This document shows, in pieces, positions 22,101-34,459 of a DNA stretch of 64,000 nt; the first letter of the stretch is position 1, and each line of letters starts with the position of its first letter. This stretch comes from Paragordius varius (Eukaryota > Nematomorpha). Position numbers and translations under genes: made by a program. The notes below the pieces were generated by a model, which was not told the origin of the DNA, made no database searches, and saw only the letters and a list, made by a program, of their open reading frames with translations. The stretch lies in contig OZ176056.1 in assembly GCA_964247055.1 (NCBI GenBank), forward strand, positions 9,424,001 to 9,488,000, given 5' to 3'.

Positions 22101-24414
22101 AATATACTATTTTATAAATCGAATATAGCACTGCGTCCAAAAGGTTTAAAAAAATGACCTGATGATTTTATATATTCTAATAGGAAAATGTATTAGGACT
22201 ATCATGGTGCTTTTGGTTTTGCCCCTTACGAGTGATTTAAGAAAGATTTTAGACTTTTGCCGTAAGTGATTCATATAAGAAAATGGCACTGGGCACATTT
22301 TTTCAAATAAAATATTTTTGGTGAGAGTTAAATGCTTAATTTCAAAATATATCTTAAAATATATTATAAATTACATATAAAAAGAAAAACACTATTTTTC
22401 AAAAATTATTATAATAGCGAAACTCCAAATTTTCTCGCTCTTTTAAAATGGGCTTATTTTTTAATAAAAGCAAAAAGGGCGGGATTGTGCTATAGTTTAA
22501 TATGCCCAATTTAATAAAAATATTTTGCAAAATTTTCAAAAATTAAATTTTTAGCATAATTTTGATGAAGCGTACCTCATAAAAGTTTTAAGCATCATGG
22601 AAAAGGTTTTACACATAAATTTGTAGATGAGCGACTTTTTTAATCAAGATGACAAAAATATTCAGCATTATGCAATTAAGATAAAGTCTTTTTATAATAA
22701 ATTAAAGCGTTTATATTACATCATGCCTCAAACTAATATGTATGCTCCAAAATTTATATGCTAAAAATTTAATTTTTTAAAAAAGCATGAAGTTTAAAAA
22801 AATATTTTTAACTGATATGTGAATTTAGCATATATTTTTAATATATATATTCGCACAATTCCGATTTTGGTTTATTTTTAGGAGATTACTACATTTTAGA
22901 AAAACAAAAAATTTGGGACTTAGCCCATAAAACATATTTTTTAATAATATAGTTATGCTTTTATAAGTTTATATTTTCCAAATTATTTTTTGGAATTTAG
23001 GATTTCAAAATATTCTATAATATATGTGCGAAAATTCAGCCATTTGGTGATATGAAGCATCTACCGCAAAAGTGATCAATTTCTTATATCATTTTTTACA
23101 AATTTTTATACCTTACGTTAAAAACTCAACAACCAACATAATAATTTATGTAAATTTTAAATCTATAAATTAAGAACATATACATTGCAATTAATGAAAC
23201 CAACTTCTGATAAAAATAAACTATATATTGATATAGCTTAGGAAAAGGGAAATAGCGCCATGGCTTTTATGTTATTACTTCAGAACATAGTATATACTTT
23301 AATATTTACAATCCTTAAATAACAAAACTAGAAACTAGAGCATCCTTATTAAGTTAATTATAACTGATTAATTCCAATTGTTTTCTATATGATTTATATT
23401 TTTATAAAAAATGTTAACATCATATTAAAAAGTCAAATATCAATCGGAAAATTTTGAGTAATTTACTCGGTTAGTGATCCACTTTCTTACAAGCGAATTT
23501 CGGTTTCGCATTTTTAAAAATCATCAGGGTCAGGTTGTTCTTTTTCGACCCGGTTCCTTTTTACTATAATTAGCGTGCATATAACAACGGCGAAACAATT
23601 TCACGTCAGAAACAATTATTGATGGCTCCACTTTTGGGGTAGGTGAAACATGTTTTATGTTTAAAAAATCGAAAAAATAAATACTAGAAGAAGACGCGTA
23701 ATAATTTTATTCGGCAAATTAAATAAATAAACTTGCTAATATGCCATAAAATTATTAACTGGATATCGTATATGTTATTAAATACATTAAAGTTTTAAAA
23801 TGATTTATCATTATATAATATAATTAGACCATACCGTAAAAAATTTTAATAAAATAATCCTATATATATATAATTTTAATAAATCTTTATCACCTTAATT
23901 AGATCTAAGATAATTACACCAGTGTTTTCCGCAGTATGGTGTCGGATATAAAAACTTAGCCTATACTGCGGTCACTTTTGTCTGATTTTTTGTGTATATT
24001 ACTTACATTTGTTCAAAAAAATCGTGAAATTCGATATACTACCCTCTGTTAAAATAAATCCTTTCTAAAAAAATTGTTCTTCATTTTCAGTAAAAATCTA
24101 ATATTGGCCTATATCTAATTTATTATATTATTCCCGAATTGGTTTTTGGACCGGTCAAACTTATGAATGCAGCCATTTGAGCAGTGGCGGATTAAGTCTT
24201 AAACTCACCACAACAGTTAGGATAATGACCCTTTCACTGAGACCTTCCGCAATATAGGCCTTAAAATTTATAATTAATACATAAATGATTTATTATATTA
24301 TCGTAAAATTTGATCTAGTTTGGATATTTATGTTTTATTTACGTTTTGTTTATGTTTGATTTAATGATAATCAAAACGAATAATATATACAAAATGCTAT
24401 TTAAGTATATTAGT
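22101..24414. other. AT-rich DNA without recognisable feature
   Basis: No protein similarity and no clear repeat termini. A GGTTC/GACCCGGTTCC patch at 23520-23565 may be a worn scrap of the GAACCGG hAT family. Confidence 0.5.
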
Positions 24415-24418
24415 TTAA

Positions 24419-24943
24419 TTCATTTTAAATACAACACATTCTTTTCAGTTCTTTGATTCTAATTGGGGTCGCTAGATACCTCAGGCCTGTTAAAAATAAT
24501 TACTTCAAAAAATATGAAATGAATTAAAACCAAGTCAAATGTGTGCACTAACATTAATGAATCGGAATATAAAAAAACATTAAAAAACTTAATATAACTT
24601 ATTTTAAACAAATGGTAAAAATATAGCCAACATGACCATGTAGAAAATTTTTATGTAAAACAAAATAAACCAATTTTTCTCTTTCTATTAATGTTAAATG
24701 TTATTAAAAAATTGCTTTAATTTTAATTTAAAATTGACACGAAATTTTGCAAAAATGTTGTATAATAGTGGTGTAGAATTGGTTTGCTATGGAACTTTTT
24801 TTCAAAACTAAATTTTATTTAGATAATTCGGCTTATTTATATCATTCTTTTTAGGATTTGAAGCATTTTAAATTAGGACCGTTTCTTAAAAAGTTTTTTA
24901 ATATCAAGCTAAATTTAGCCTGAGGAATATTTGACTTAAAGTG
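24419..24943 (+). repeat. R1 MITE, old diverged copy
   Basis: Recognised from TAAATACAACACATTC, the left palindrome GGGGTCGCTAGATACCTC, and the right end ACTTAAAGTG. It has many small deletions. Confidence 0.65.
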
Positions 24944-24947
24944 TTAG

Positions 24948-25710
24948 TTTTCCGTCCCTTTGTGTGTCAAAAAATTAACAATCAATATATATTAAATTTA
25001 ATCATCTCATATTGAGAATATAAACTCTTCATGCATCTAATTTTAAACAACATAACTGGTTATATTAATTAGGACTAGGCCTTTTTATTAGCCCGCTTTG
25101 CTGTGATAACAAAAAGGTTTTTTAATTTTTTAAATATTTATAAACCAGAGGCCGTTTTGGTTTTTTACCGGATGTGTTGCTTTTATTAAAAAAAAACATT
25201 TTTTAGAATAATTAATCAAGTACAAAGTAAATATATTTATCTAATTAGAATGAAAAAATTAGGGATTAATGGTAAATATTTTGTTATTTTTTATATCGTT
25301 TCCAATCTATATAACTTGAAAGATGTTAATAATCAAGTACATTACAAAAGAAGATCGTAAAGCTTGTTTAGATAATATTTCGCAAAACAACCCATGATAG
25401 GGACTAAATCCGAAAAAATTAGGGCCCTAGGCAAAAGTGCCCTTTTTATTATTTATACTAAATTTGGGTCCTTTCTATTTTGCGGGGGGAAGGGATATAA
25501 CTTTTTTATTGACAGATATGGAGTAATGGCTTGTGATTATAAGTATACTGGGATAGAATAAAGAGAATAATTAAAGGAAGAGGCAAAAAATGCATTTTTT
25601 CCCTATCCAAAGCCATAATGATATTGTTTGTTCCTTTATTAATATCTGGCAGTTTTAATAGTGAACAAAAAAAGGAGGGAAATAGTAAAACACTCATAAT
25701 AACAACTGTT
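24948..25710. other. AT-rich spacer, no feature seen
   Basis: The 63-codon frame at 25506-25697 (minus) shows no motif. Confidence 0.5.
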
Positions 25711-25718
25711 CTCTAACA

Positions 25719-26888
25719 CAGGGCTTCTTAAACTTTTGTAATTGACCCTATTTATGATTGCGAGTTTCTCAACGACCCCAACAAATATAAAAGAAAAATA
25801 TTTTTTTTGATGATATATTTATTAGGTAACGATATACACATGAATATGAAAATATTATTTCAAAAACAAAAGTGGATTTTGACCGTCTTAATTCTCTCTA
25901 ATATATCCAAGTAGTTGCGTGGTATATAATAAATTGAGGTTTACGTTAAAAATTAAATGAGATGAGATGTGCCTGTTTTGTATTGCATAACAAATCATAT
26001 CTTAGTGTAAAGATTGAACCTGTTGGACGGAAGACCTTTTCAACATTTTTTATTGAACGATATTGGGATATGTGTGTCAAAGATGAGAAAATTCACATAA
26101 ATATGTGGTGCTGAATAACAGAAATACATTTGATGCCATATTGGCGTCCGTGGGAAATTCAGTAGTTCTAGTTCCGATCCAGAATTGAGTCAATTTAAAT
26201 AGTAATTTTGAGTTTATGTCACACGAAAGCTTAGAAAATTCCTCTTGAGTTTTAAAAGGCAGATGATCAATCTCACTCAAGCCAATCCAAAACGGCTTTT
26301 AATCCAAAATTTCTATACAAGAATATATAAAATATGTCCGGTGTATTTCTAGCGCCTTTAAGTGATTTACATAGTCTTTGCAATAAAAGACAATGAATTA
26401 TTCCAATTGAAATTACTTGAAAACCTTTCAAACGAAATTTTTCTACCCTACTTTTCCAAATGCTGATCTTTCTAATAAAACTTTAATTTTATCGTTTCAA
26501 GTAAATATATCGCATTTCTTGAAGAGACAATTTAGATTGTTTAGCAAAAATATCTGACAAATACAGATATAGTCACAAGTCATTTAAAAAAGCAGCATAT
26601 TCACAATTTCGTTCAGTTAAATATATTTCGATCTCGTCCTTAATAGCAATAATTATTTCGAAATTATGATATTGACAAAAATAAATCTACATTTTTTATA
26701 AATTTTTTCAACATCTACTGATTCATAGTTTCATACAAGATATAAATCGGATTATAAATGCTGGCATAAACACATTTTCCGAACCAGTAAAATATATTTC
26801 GATGATTGTTATTTTTTATAACAATATTTTACAAATTAAAAAACATTTTTGTGTATTTTGACCCCAACCCATAGTTTAAGTAGCCTTG
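25719..26888 (-). mobile_element. hAT transposon remnant with perfect 8-bp duplication
   Basis: Ends are CAGGGCTTCTTAAACTTTTG and CATAGTTTAAGTAGCCTTG. CTCTAACA flanks both sides (25711-25718 and 26889-26896). Inside, the minus strand at 26280-26077 reads EEFSKLSCDIN, FWIGTRTTEFPTDAN and FSTTYLCE, the C-terminal dimerisation region of ZBED5/FAM200-type hAT transposases. The rest of the transposase is missing or unreadable, so the element is defective. Confidence 0.85.
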
Positions 26889-26936
26889 CTCTAACAAGTA
26901 CTCAATTTATATATTTTTATACAATATGCAATTTAA

Positions 26937-27422
26937 CACTTATGATACAACACACTCATTTTAGCGATTTAAATTGGGGTAGTTGGATGCCCAGGGCCGT
27001 TAATCGGATAATTTAAAAAGTATGAAAGGAATACCATGGCAAAATTTGCACTTATATAACATTAATAAACCAAAATATATGAAAAAATTTTCAAAAATAC
27101 CTGATAGTGACATGTGAATAATATTAAAAATTAATACAAAATAATTTGATTTTTCTATTTCTATCATTATTAGATGTATTTAAATAAAAAATTACCTTTA
27201 ATTTTACCCAAAAAATTTAATTAAGACGATTTTGTAAAATAATGGCGTCGAAGTAGTTTAACATGAAACTCTTTTTTCAAAAATTTTATTAAGATATTTT
27301 GACATATATAATTTTTATTAGGATAAAAGCATAAATTAAAATTAGGACCGTTCCTTCAGTAATCTTTTTAAAAATATTAGTTCAATAGTCTATATTTAGA
27401 TACCCCAATTTGACTCGAAATG
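26937..27422 (+). repeat. R1 MITE, complete but shortened copy
   Basis: Runs from CACTTATGATACAACACACT to CTCGAAATG with TTAA on each side (26933-26936 and 27423-27426). Confidence 0.8.
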
Positions 27423-27446
27423 TTAATACAGGCCAATTCACATTAA

Positions 27447-27587
27447 TGTTGTCCAATTTATTACAGATGAGAAATAACAATAATTTTTTTAAAAAATGGT
27501 TTTTAATATATACATCGTGAATGAATTTCATATTTTACAAAATGATTGTTATTTCACATGCTTTACTGTAAAGTAAATTGGACAACA
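27447..27587. repeat. Small TIR element (TGTTGTCCAATTTA ends)
   Basis: TGTTGTCCAATTTA at 27447 is the exact reverse complement of TAAATTGGACAACA ending at 27587. The inner AATAACAAT/ATTGTTATT also pair. About 141 bp, near-palindromic, no coding capacity. Confidence 0.7.
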
Positions 27588-27818
27588 TTTGTTAGTTGGT
27601 AGCCATGAATTTGCATTATTTTTTAATGTTTTTAACCTTTGATGCATGTTATTTTCAAATTTATTTTTAGTAGTAAAACATAAAATTTTCGATAAACTTT
27701 CACCACAGACTATAACAGCGGTCGGCAATTTTTGACCTACAGACCATTCTTAAAATTAAAAATCTTGGCGGTTTGCACATTCATATTCCAATTAATTAGT
27801 ACATTTTAACATATTTAT

Positions 27819-27924
27819 CAGGTTTTGAACCCGAGACCTGGTTCCTGTTTTAAAACGATTCCTGTTTCATTTTTAAATTAGAGCCCGGTTCTAGTTCCAC
27901 TTTTTAAAACCGGTTCGAACCCTT
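27819..27924. repeat. Short hAT-like MITE (GAACCGG family)
   Basis: Left CAGGTTTTGAACCCGAGACC and right AAACCGGTTCGAACCCT are inverted. The GGTTCGAAC word resembles a tRNA B box, but nothing else tRNA-like is present. Confidence 0.5.
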
Positions 27925-28357
27925 ATTATAATTTTAAAAAGCCAAATTACCATAAAATATATTTTATTATTCAGACTAAACAGCTCTCATTTTATTTATC
28001 CGAATCCCGAAAATATAACTTTTAGCCATTAATTAATATTTAAAAAGTTTCCTCGCTGCTATTCGTAGGCCCGTATTCCGCGCATATGTTGACAATGTGT
28101 TTACATGAAAAACGAATATGTGAGCATGCAGACGAGTGAAATAGAGAAAGTTTCAATAAGCAAGCTGTACCATTCATGAATTAAAAATTAAGTCCTCATG
28201 TTAAAATAGGCTAATAATTAGGCCCATGTTAGTGACAGCACGTCATGATTTAGGTTTAATCATTTTAAAAATATTGTGGCCAATACTTTGGGGGCAGCAC
28301 AAAAGGAAAGTTTGCCATTCTGAACTAAAAATTTTGGAGATTTGCATCATGTTTTCA

Positions 28358-29813
28358 GAAGTGGCGTAACGAGCATTTGCGGCGCCCGGGGTATAAAAGT
28401 CTTCTGCCCCATTCCTCTTTTTGAAAAATAAAACAATATAGTGAAAAAATACAAACGTTGCAACCTAAGCATAGATAAAACAGCACGGTCATATAAATTT
28501 TAAATTAACATAGGATAAAGTGTTAAGGGATTCAATGTTTCTCATATGTTCCCCATTATTGCAAAGTGAGCTACAAGTATCAAGATTTAAAGTTTCCTTG
28601 ATTTGGTGCTGAGTCATTTAGATACATTAGACTTTCAACATGTCCTTGAGGGAGATTTTGAGTGATCGAAACTTCATTCACGCCAATATTTGATGATATA
28701 TATTTTGCCATCGATCCTATTTCTGTATGTGAGCTTCTAGAGCAGAATCAATTTCTGTTTTATTCAATCTGCCTCTTTTTAAGTAGTAAATGCTTTCCAA
28801 TGATTGAGGCTATTTTCATAATGGATTCTTTTATCTTTTTTCCACTATTTATTAAAACCATGCCTAGATATGTAAAGAATTAGATCGAAAAAGTAGGCAA
28901 TAAAAAGAATATGCAGGGATGTTCTATGGTAAAGCCTAGACCTCTCAACCTCGAATTCTTCTTTTTTACTGACACGTGGAAAAACCAAGATTGGGGCATT
29001 GAACGTTAATTTTTTGTTTTAAGTGATGGCATTTATTTTGAACTTGAGATATACGATTAATCATTTCTGTACGAAGGCTATTAGATATTACGAGAACATT
29101 ATTATTAGTAAATTTTAAAAAGGCGACATCATTAAACTCTATAGGTATAGCGCTTGGAATTACTAATGGTATATTTGTAGTTTTTCTTATATTATCGGAT
29201 CAATACTAGGGTTTCAGGTGTATTTAAGTTATTATTAAGGTTTACTGTTATGTTTGTGTCGCATACACTACCTTTAATGTTATGGTCAGATATTTTCGTT
29301 AAATAATTTTATACGCATTCGCATTTTATTTGTTTTATTCTCTTCCTGGATTTTCGTTTCCTATTTGATACCGCCAAGTTTAAACATTGATATCTGATGA
29401 AAATGAGAGTAATTATAAAAAATACAAGGTTATATTAATAATAAAAACCTACTGGGGATTTAAAAATAGGATTTAAAATTGAATATGATTAAAATAACAA
29501 TATAAATCATTTGAGATAAGGTTTTGAACAGAGAGAAGTTTAAATAATTTAATTAAAGGCAATAGAATAATAAACATGTGCGTGACAAAGAATTGGATAT
29601 TTTAAGGGAACACCTACATAAAATTGTTTTTGCCTAATGTTTGGCTTGATATCATTTATATAATTTTAGGGTAATTACGTAAAATGCTGAAAAATCTTAC
29701 TTGATTGTTATTATTTTTGCATAATTCAAATTTAATTAAAAAAATCATTTAGGCGCCCTCAAATAACGGCGCGGCATGATGCACCCCACTGGCTCCCTCT
29801 CGGTACGCCACTG
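28358..29813 (-). mobile_element. TTF/ZMYM-type hAT, both ends present, broken
   Basis: Left end GAAGTGGCGTAACGAG and right end CTCGGTACGCCACTG, flanked by a perfect TGTTTTCA duplication (28350-28357 and 29814-29821). Minus-strand remnants match the element at 15109. MFKLGGIK followed by IQEENKTNKMRM (about 29380-29300) corresponds to MPKLNGYANIK there. VFPRVSKKEEFEVERSRLY (about 28970) corresponds to the VERSWLLY region. The transposase is shortened and shot through with stops. Confidence 0.8.
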
Positions 29814-29821
29814 TGTTTTCA

Positions 29822-30493
29822 CAATAATCGCATAGTTGTAAAAAAGTTTAGTACAAAATATTTTATAAAAAATCTTTTTTATTTCTTAGTGCCAAACTTA
29901 AGCGAAGCGCAAAAACGAAAAAAAAGAAGGAAAACGCAATGAGCGTTTCAAAAATGACAATTTTTTTAAAACCTATTTGACAAATGTGCCTTTGATGCTA
30001 GCTCACCATTCGCTTAAGAATGAGTTCGCTCAGACAATTTGCAGAGTTATTAATTATTAAGTACCCAACAGTTTCAGATAGTTGTGATGAAGTTATAAAA
30101 GAATTATTATTGTTTTTGATTTTACCAGTTACGGTTGCCATTGCACGTTCATTCTCAAAGATAAAATATAAATTATATTAAAATCATATGGTTGAAAAAA
30201 GGTTAAGCAATACTAGCAATCGAAGCGGAGATGGTGGATCTAAAAAATAGAATAGAAAATTTTCTCACCCAAAATCGAAAACGAATTTTTAAAACAAGAT
30301 TTTCTAATTTATACATGCTCTTAGTAAGTTATTTGTTAATTCTAAATCTGAACATGATTAAGTAATTGGCGGTGGTAAGGGTGGATCGCAAAACTTTTAG
30401 ACTCAGGATACCAAGTCATGTAAATATTATTATATTTAAATATAATATTCCTTTATGAATCTAACTGATGCGCCAGGAGAAAAGGTGACTGCA

Positions 30494-30525
<32 letters not shown>

Positions 30526-31290
30526 GCAAAATTTATAGTTCCGCGACTGATACCACATCTAAAAGCTAGTGAAAAAATAGGCAAAATATACTCTAATTTT
30601 TTAGGGAAAAAATATACCCGAAAATTTCCATTTCTATTGATCCCAGTCGGGCATATCAAATGAGTTGACAATAGATATTTTTTCATTGAATTGTAATATT
30701 CCTAATATAGTGAACATATTCAATTGAAAAGTACGCAACTTCTGGTGTGTTTAAAAATTTATTTTAGCAAATAAATAGTGGTTATAAATTAATTTCGGCA
30801 TAATTTAGATGCAAATTTGATGACATGGGCAATTGTTTAGTTTTAATTGTTGTAATTTACGAATTTCAAAAGTATTTAATGATAACTTTTGCAATAATGT
30901 TTTTAATTTTATATCACCTGTATGATTAATCGATTTAATTTTCGTTTAAAAGCAGAAAAATAAATAGCTTTTTTTAATTTAATAACCCTTTCGATATTTA
31001 TTTATTATTAAGGTTTTATCTATCGAATGATAAATGATTCCCAAGAAAAACGCTAAATTTATCTATGTTAAATAAAATGTAGTAAAAATAATGTTGTAGA
31101 GCTTCTCAAAAGCGATGGCTCATTTATATGGAGTAATACCTTTTTGCATTATCTCATAAATTATTTTTCTGTGTTTTGATAAATTCTTGATCAACAGAAT
31201 TTTTATAGAATAATATTTATACCTTAATGATATATATATTCGAAATTGTTGTATTTAAAACATTGATTAATGAGGTATGCCAATTATCAC
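29822..31290. other. AT-rich spacer with a T10-G22 tract
   Basis: No gene seen. At 30495-30526 ten T are followed by 22 G, the longest G run in the window. The small open frame across it (30453-30686, minus) is a by-product of that tract. Confidence 0.6.
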
Positions 31291-31294
31291 TTAA

Positions 31295-31817
31295 ATTCAT
31301 TTTGGGGTATATCAAGATCCCAGACCATTTTTAAATCGGTGTATTAAATAACTAATGTAAATGGTCCTAAATTAAATTTATGCTTCTTTCCTAAAATAAA
31401 ATATATATAAGCCAAAATATCTTAAATATGGTTTTGAAAAAAAGTTCATATTAAAGTACTTCGACGCCATTTTTACTATACAACATTTTTGCAAAATGCG
31501 TTTTTTGTGTTAACGCTAATATTAAAGTTTTTATTATAAAAACATTAAATATGAACAGAAAAAATGGTTTATTAAATTATTGTGTAATTAGCTAATCCTC
31601 ACAAGTCATGTTGGCTAGATATTTAACTTGAGGTTTATCCATAAAAGTAATAAATTATTTTAAATGAACCATTTTTTAAATTTCGGTGAGTCAATGTTAT
31701 TTAAGTGCAAACTTTTGAAATGATGACCAAATCTCTATTTAAATAATTTTAGATATATATTTAAACAGGCCTTAGGGTCCCTTTAGACCCCATAAATGGG
31801 GGATTGGATTGAAGGTG
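31295..31817 (-). repeat. R1 MITE, diverged copy, reverse orientation
   Basis: Begins TTAA-ATTCATTTTGGGGTATATC and ends GATTGAAGGTG-TTAA (31818-31821). The internal GACGCCATTTTTACTAT stretch matches other R1 copies in reverse. Confidence 0.7.
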
Positions 31818-32018
31818 TTAAAATTCCAAATAAATGTTTCTGCATTTGTGAATCATGCCTAGAACTGTACACCTATAATTAATTGGGAGGATGAAACAAT
31901 GAGTTAAAATAGAGACATATGAAGGACGATAATGTATAGAAAAAAGATAAAATTAAATATCATTAATTAATATTTTATATTATGTGTAACCTGATTGTTA
32001 AAGATAAAATTTTATCAT

Positions 32019-32024
<6 letters not shown>

Positions 32025-32061
<37 letters not shown>
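32025..32061. repeat. (AT)n microsatellite
   Basis: An uninterrupted alternating AT run of about 37 bases. Confidence 0.9.
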
Positions 32062-32066
<5 letters not shown>

Positions 32067-32559
32067 CTTTAATAAAGAGTCAAATATATACATGGTTATG
32101 CCCAGACAGAATTAAGCCATTAATATCTAAAGTAATATGATAAAAGTTGTTAATTAGTTTATTTTTGCCCTATGAATTAATTACCGCCTAAATGTTTGCC
32201 GTTGAAACGATGATAAATACCATAGTCATAATATCATATAAACATAAACATTTTAAACCCTTTCTTAAAATACCTCTTTTTTACAGCCTAGATTTCTATT
32301 AATTAAATAGTGCAAATATTCTAGAATATATTAAGATTAGTTAAAAGAGCGCGGGTCATATAAGCATGTATGCCAAGGATCGTCCTAAGTATATTTTCAA
32401 TAATCGTTGGCGCCCTATAATTCAAAGTCTTAATTTAGTTTATCAAAACGGAAGAGAGTCTTTAAAGTCACAATTAATAGAAACCTTACACCAGTTTTTA
32501 GTTGCTTATTAATAATTTGGCTGAAATTTAATATATTTTTTGTGACCCGTTCTTCAAAC

Positions 32560-33500
32560 CCTAGATCTTCTTTAACGAATCGTTCGTTGGGATGTTCTTG
32601 ATTGCATCTGAAGAGTCTTCCAATTGTAGCTCTTCTGGTATATTTTTAGTCTTCCTTCTGGTTCCAAGTCGGTTACTAAAAGGCCTGATAAAACGGGCCC
32701 TTATTATTACGCTTGTTGATAATAAAATATGAATAACCGTTCATTGTTGGCAAATAAACTTTCATCCTGGTATTAATTAGATATAAAGCGAGTCTTAACT
32801 CGATAAATGTTTTGGAAATTTTTATTTTATTCTATTTATCATTGTCGACATCATTGTAGCGGATGGTAATATTTGAATAGTGTTTTGTGATTATTTTTAT
32901 TTTTGCAATGCCTTCCATATATAAATTATTAAAATAATCATCAGTTTCGATGGACCCAAGATATCGTTTATGAAAAGCCGTTGGTATCTGGGTTTTATAA
33001 CCATCTTGCAAATCAATTTTTTCTTATGGCCACGCAAGATCCTTTTTTAACGCTTAACTTGTTATTTGATGTAAATTTGGTATAAAAGTTTAATAAATAA
33101 AATGATCTTATGAAGATGAAGGACATTTTTATATAGCCTCTAAAATTTTATTAGTAGCTTGGGCGCCTTTCTCAAAGAATAAATAACCCATGTAATTTAT
33201 CGGGTATCGCGATTTGCTGTCATCATTGTTTTCGGCCTCTTGTTACCCGCTAACAAATATCATTTTGTAATGTTCATCATTTTGTTTTCTGACGCTTACA
33301 CATCATCTAGGTAAACACATGTGTCATGTAAATCCCCAAAAGTTTGCCCAAACATCTTTAGAAAAACATCAGGCCGGAGCTCAACACGGAAAAAAGTCGC
33401 CGATACGAATACACTTTGCGGGTATTACTCGTAAGAAGTCACTGGGATTTGTCTTACTGTAAATAGGCATTTTTTAAATTCCAAAATACCACCTATGCCT
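32560..33500 (-). mobile_element. Ty3/Gypsy-like LTR-retrotransposon fossil (pol fragment)
   Basis: On the minus strand around 33370-33280 a reverse-transcriptase piece is recognisable: FLKMFGQTFGDL then CVYLDDV, the YxDD region of Metaviridae pol. Further coding-like scraps continue toward 32560. No LTRs were found. It is an old, heavily broken fragment; the boundaries are approximate. Confidence 0.5.
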
Positions 33501-33931
33501 TGACAGCTAACTCATTTGGGTGATGGGAATTCTGTGATAAACGATTTATACTTATTTGAGAAATATGTTTACTGTGGAGGAAACCTACATTATTAGATTT
33601 TGAGTCGGGTAAATTGGTTAAAGTATTTACAGTCTGTCGATTTCTTTTTAAGCTGTTGCAGAACTATCGGCACTCGGCGACATGGGAAAAATGGTGTTGG
33701 GCCTAAAATTAATCGGTCTTAAAATGTTTAAAAAATATTTAAAAATCATTTTTTTACATGTTATTATACGTAAAACACGTGTTTTGAAAATCAATCTTGA
33801 ACATCTATATTCGTTCCGAAAATGGCGAGGAATCGGATTTGGTGGCAACTTATGGTTAGACCCTGTTTTTTCCTTGTGACTTTGTAAATAGAATCGTTGT
33901 TGTAGATCTGGAGCTTGCATGGGAAAACCAA

Positions 33932-34052
33932 TGGTGGTTTGCCTTTGCCACCCATTCCCTCCTCCCGATAACACTGCTCAACAAGGTTTTGCACCACTCC
34001 ATTATTTTTGCATTTTCTGATACCTAATGGCATGGAAAGGCCAAAACAAAAA
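33932..34052 (-). mobile_element. Second copy of the LINE 5' region
   Basis: Reverse complement reads TTGTTTTGGCCTTTCCATGC, then TTAGGTATCAGAAAATGCAA, close to 6069-6150. It then continues into GGCAAAGGCAAACCACC, the motif that precedes the endonuclease of the 6-kb LINE. No endonuclease follows, so this is a truncated piece or a SINE-like derivative of the same family. Confidence 0.65.
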
Positions 34053-34256
34053 AGAAAATTGAGGCCACCAATAGGATTTTTCCGAAATTTAATTTTTAAA
34101 TTTGTATTTAATTTAAAAATAACAATCATTCCTCGCGTACATGTGTTTAAATATTCAAACGAACAAGTCGATACAAGTAATATTCCATGCATGAATGACA
34201 AAATTCTAGGCATTAAATAAGATACTAAATAAGATAAGAGCCAATGTATTAAAAAT

Positions 34257-34455
34257 CTAAAAGGGGCTTATGTATAGTGTGATAGATCCGGGCGGCTGCA
34301 CAAGCTCTGCATATCCCCCAAGCGATCCAATTATGCCAGATATGGCAAAGATAACAATAAGTAATCGTAAAGCCCGATAAGAGAGACTTGCAAGCAAAAT
34401 CCAGGCAAATTGACATGTCAAATTAACGGTTTCACAGAATAAAGTTAGATAAATT
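34257..34455 (-). CDS. Possible terminal exon of a membrane protein (hypothetical)
   Basis: After a plausible acceptor (TTTAATTGTAG ending at 34456) the minus strand is open for 66 codons to a TAG at 34257-34259. The translation has FCETVNLTCQFAWILLASL, then YRALRLLIVIFAISGIIGSL, then GGYAELVQPPGS. That gives two hydrophobic stretches with a short basic break, as in a small multi-pass membrane protein. Base composition is less AT-biased than its surroundings, which favours real coding. I do not recognise the family and find no upstream exon. A chance frame remains possible. Confidence 0.3.
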
Positions 34456-34459
34456 CTAC

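Noticed and set aside
27716-27745. CAGCGGTCGGCAATTTTTGA, typical of a hAT left terminus
   Set aside because: No matching right terminus or duplication found in the following kilobases; kept only as a possible solo end.
27912-27922. GGTTCGAACCC as a tRNA B box
   Set aside because: No A box, cloverleaf or terminator; it is the inverted arm of a GAACCGG hAT MITE. No tRNA or rRNA gene was found in the window.
33648-34213. Long overlapping frames on both strands
   Set aside because: They cover the LINE 5' repeat (33932-34052) and neighbouring debris, with no protein motif of their own.
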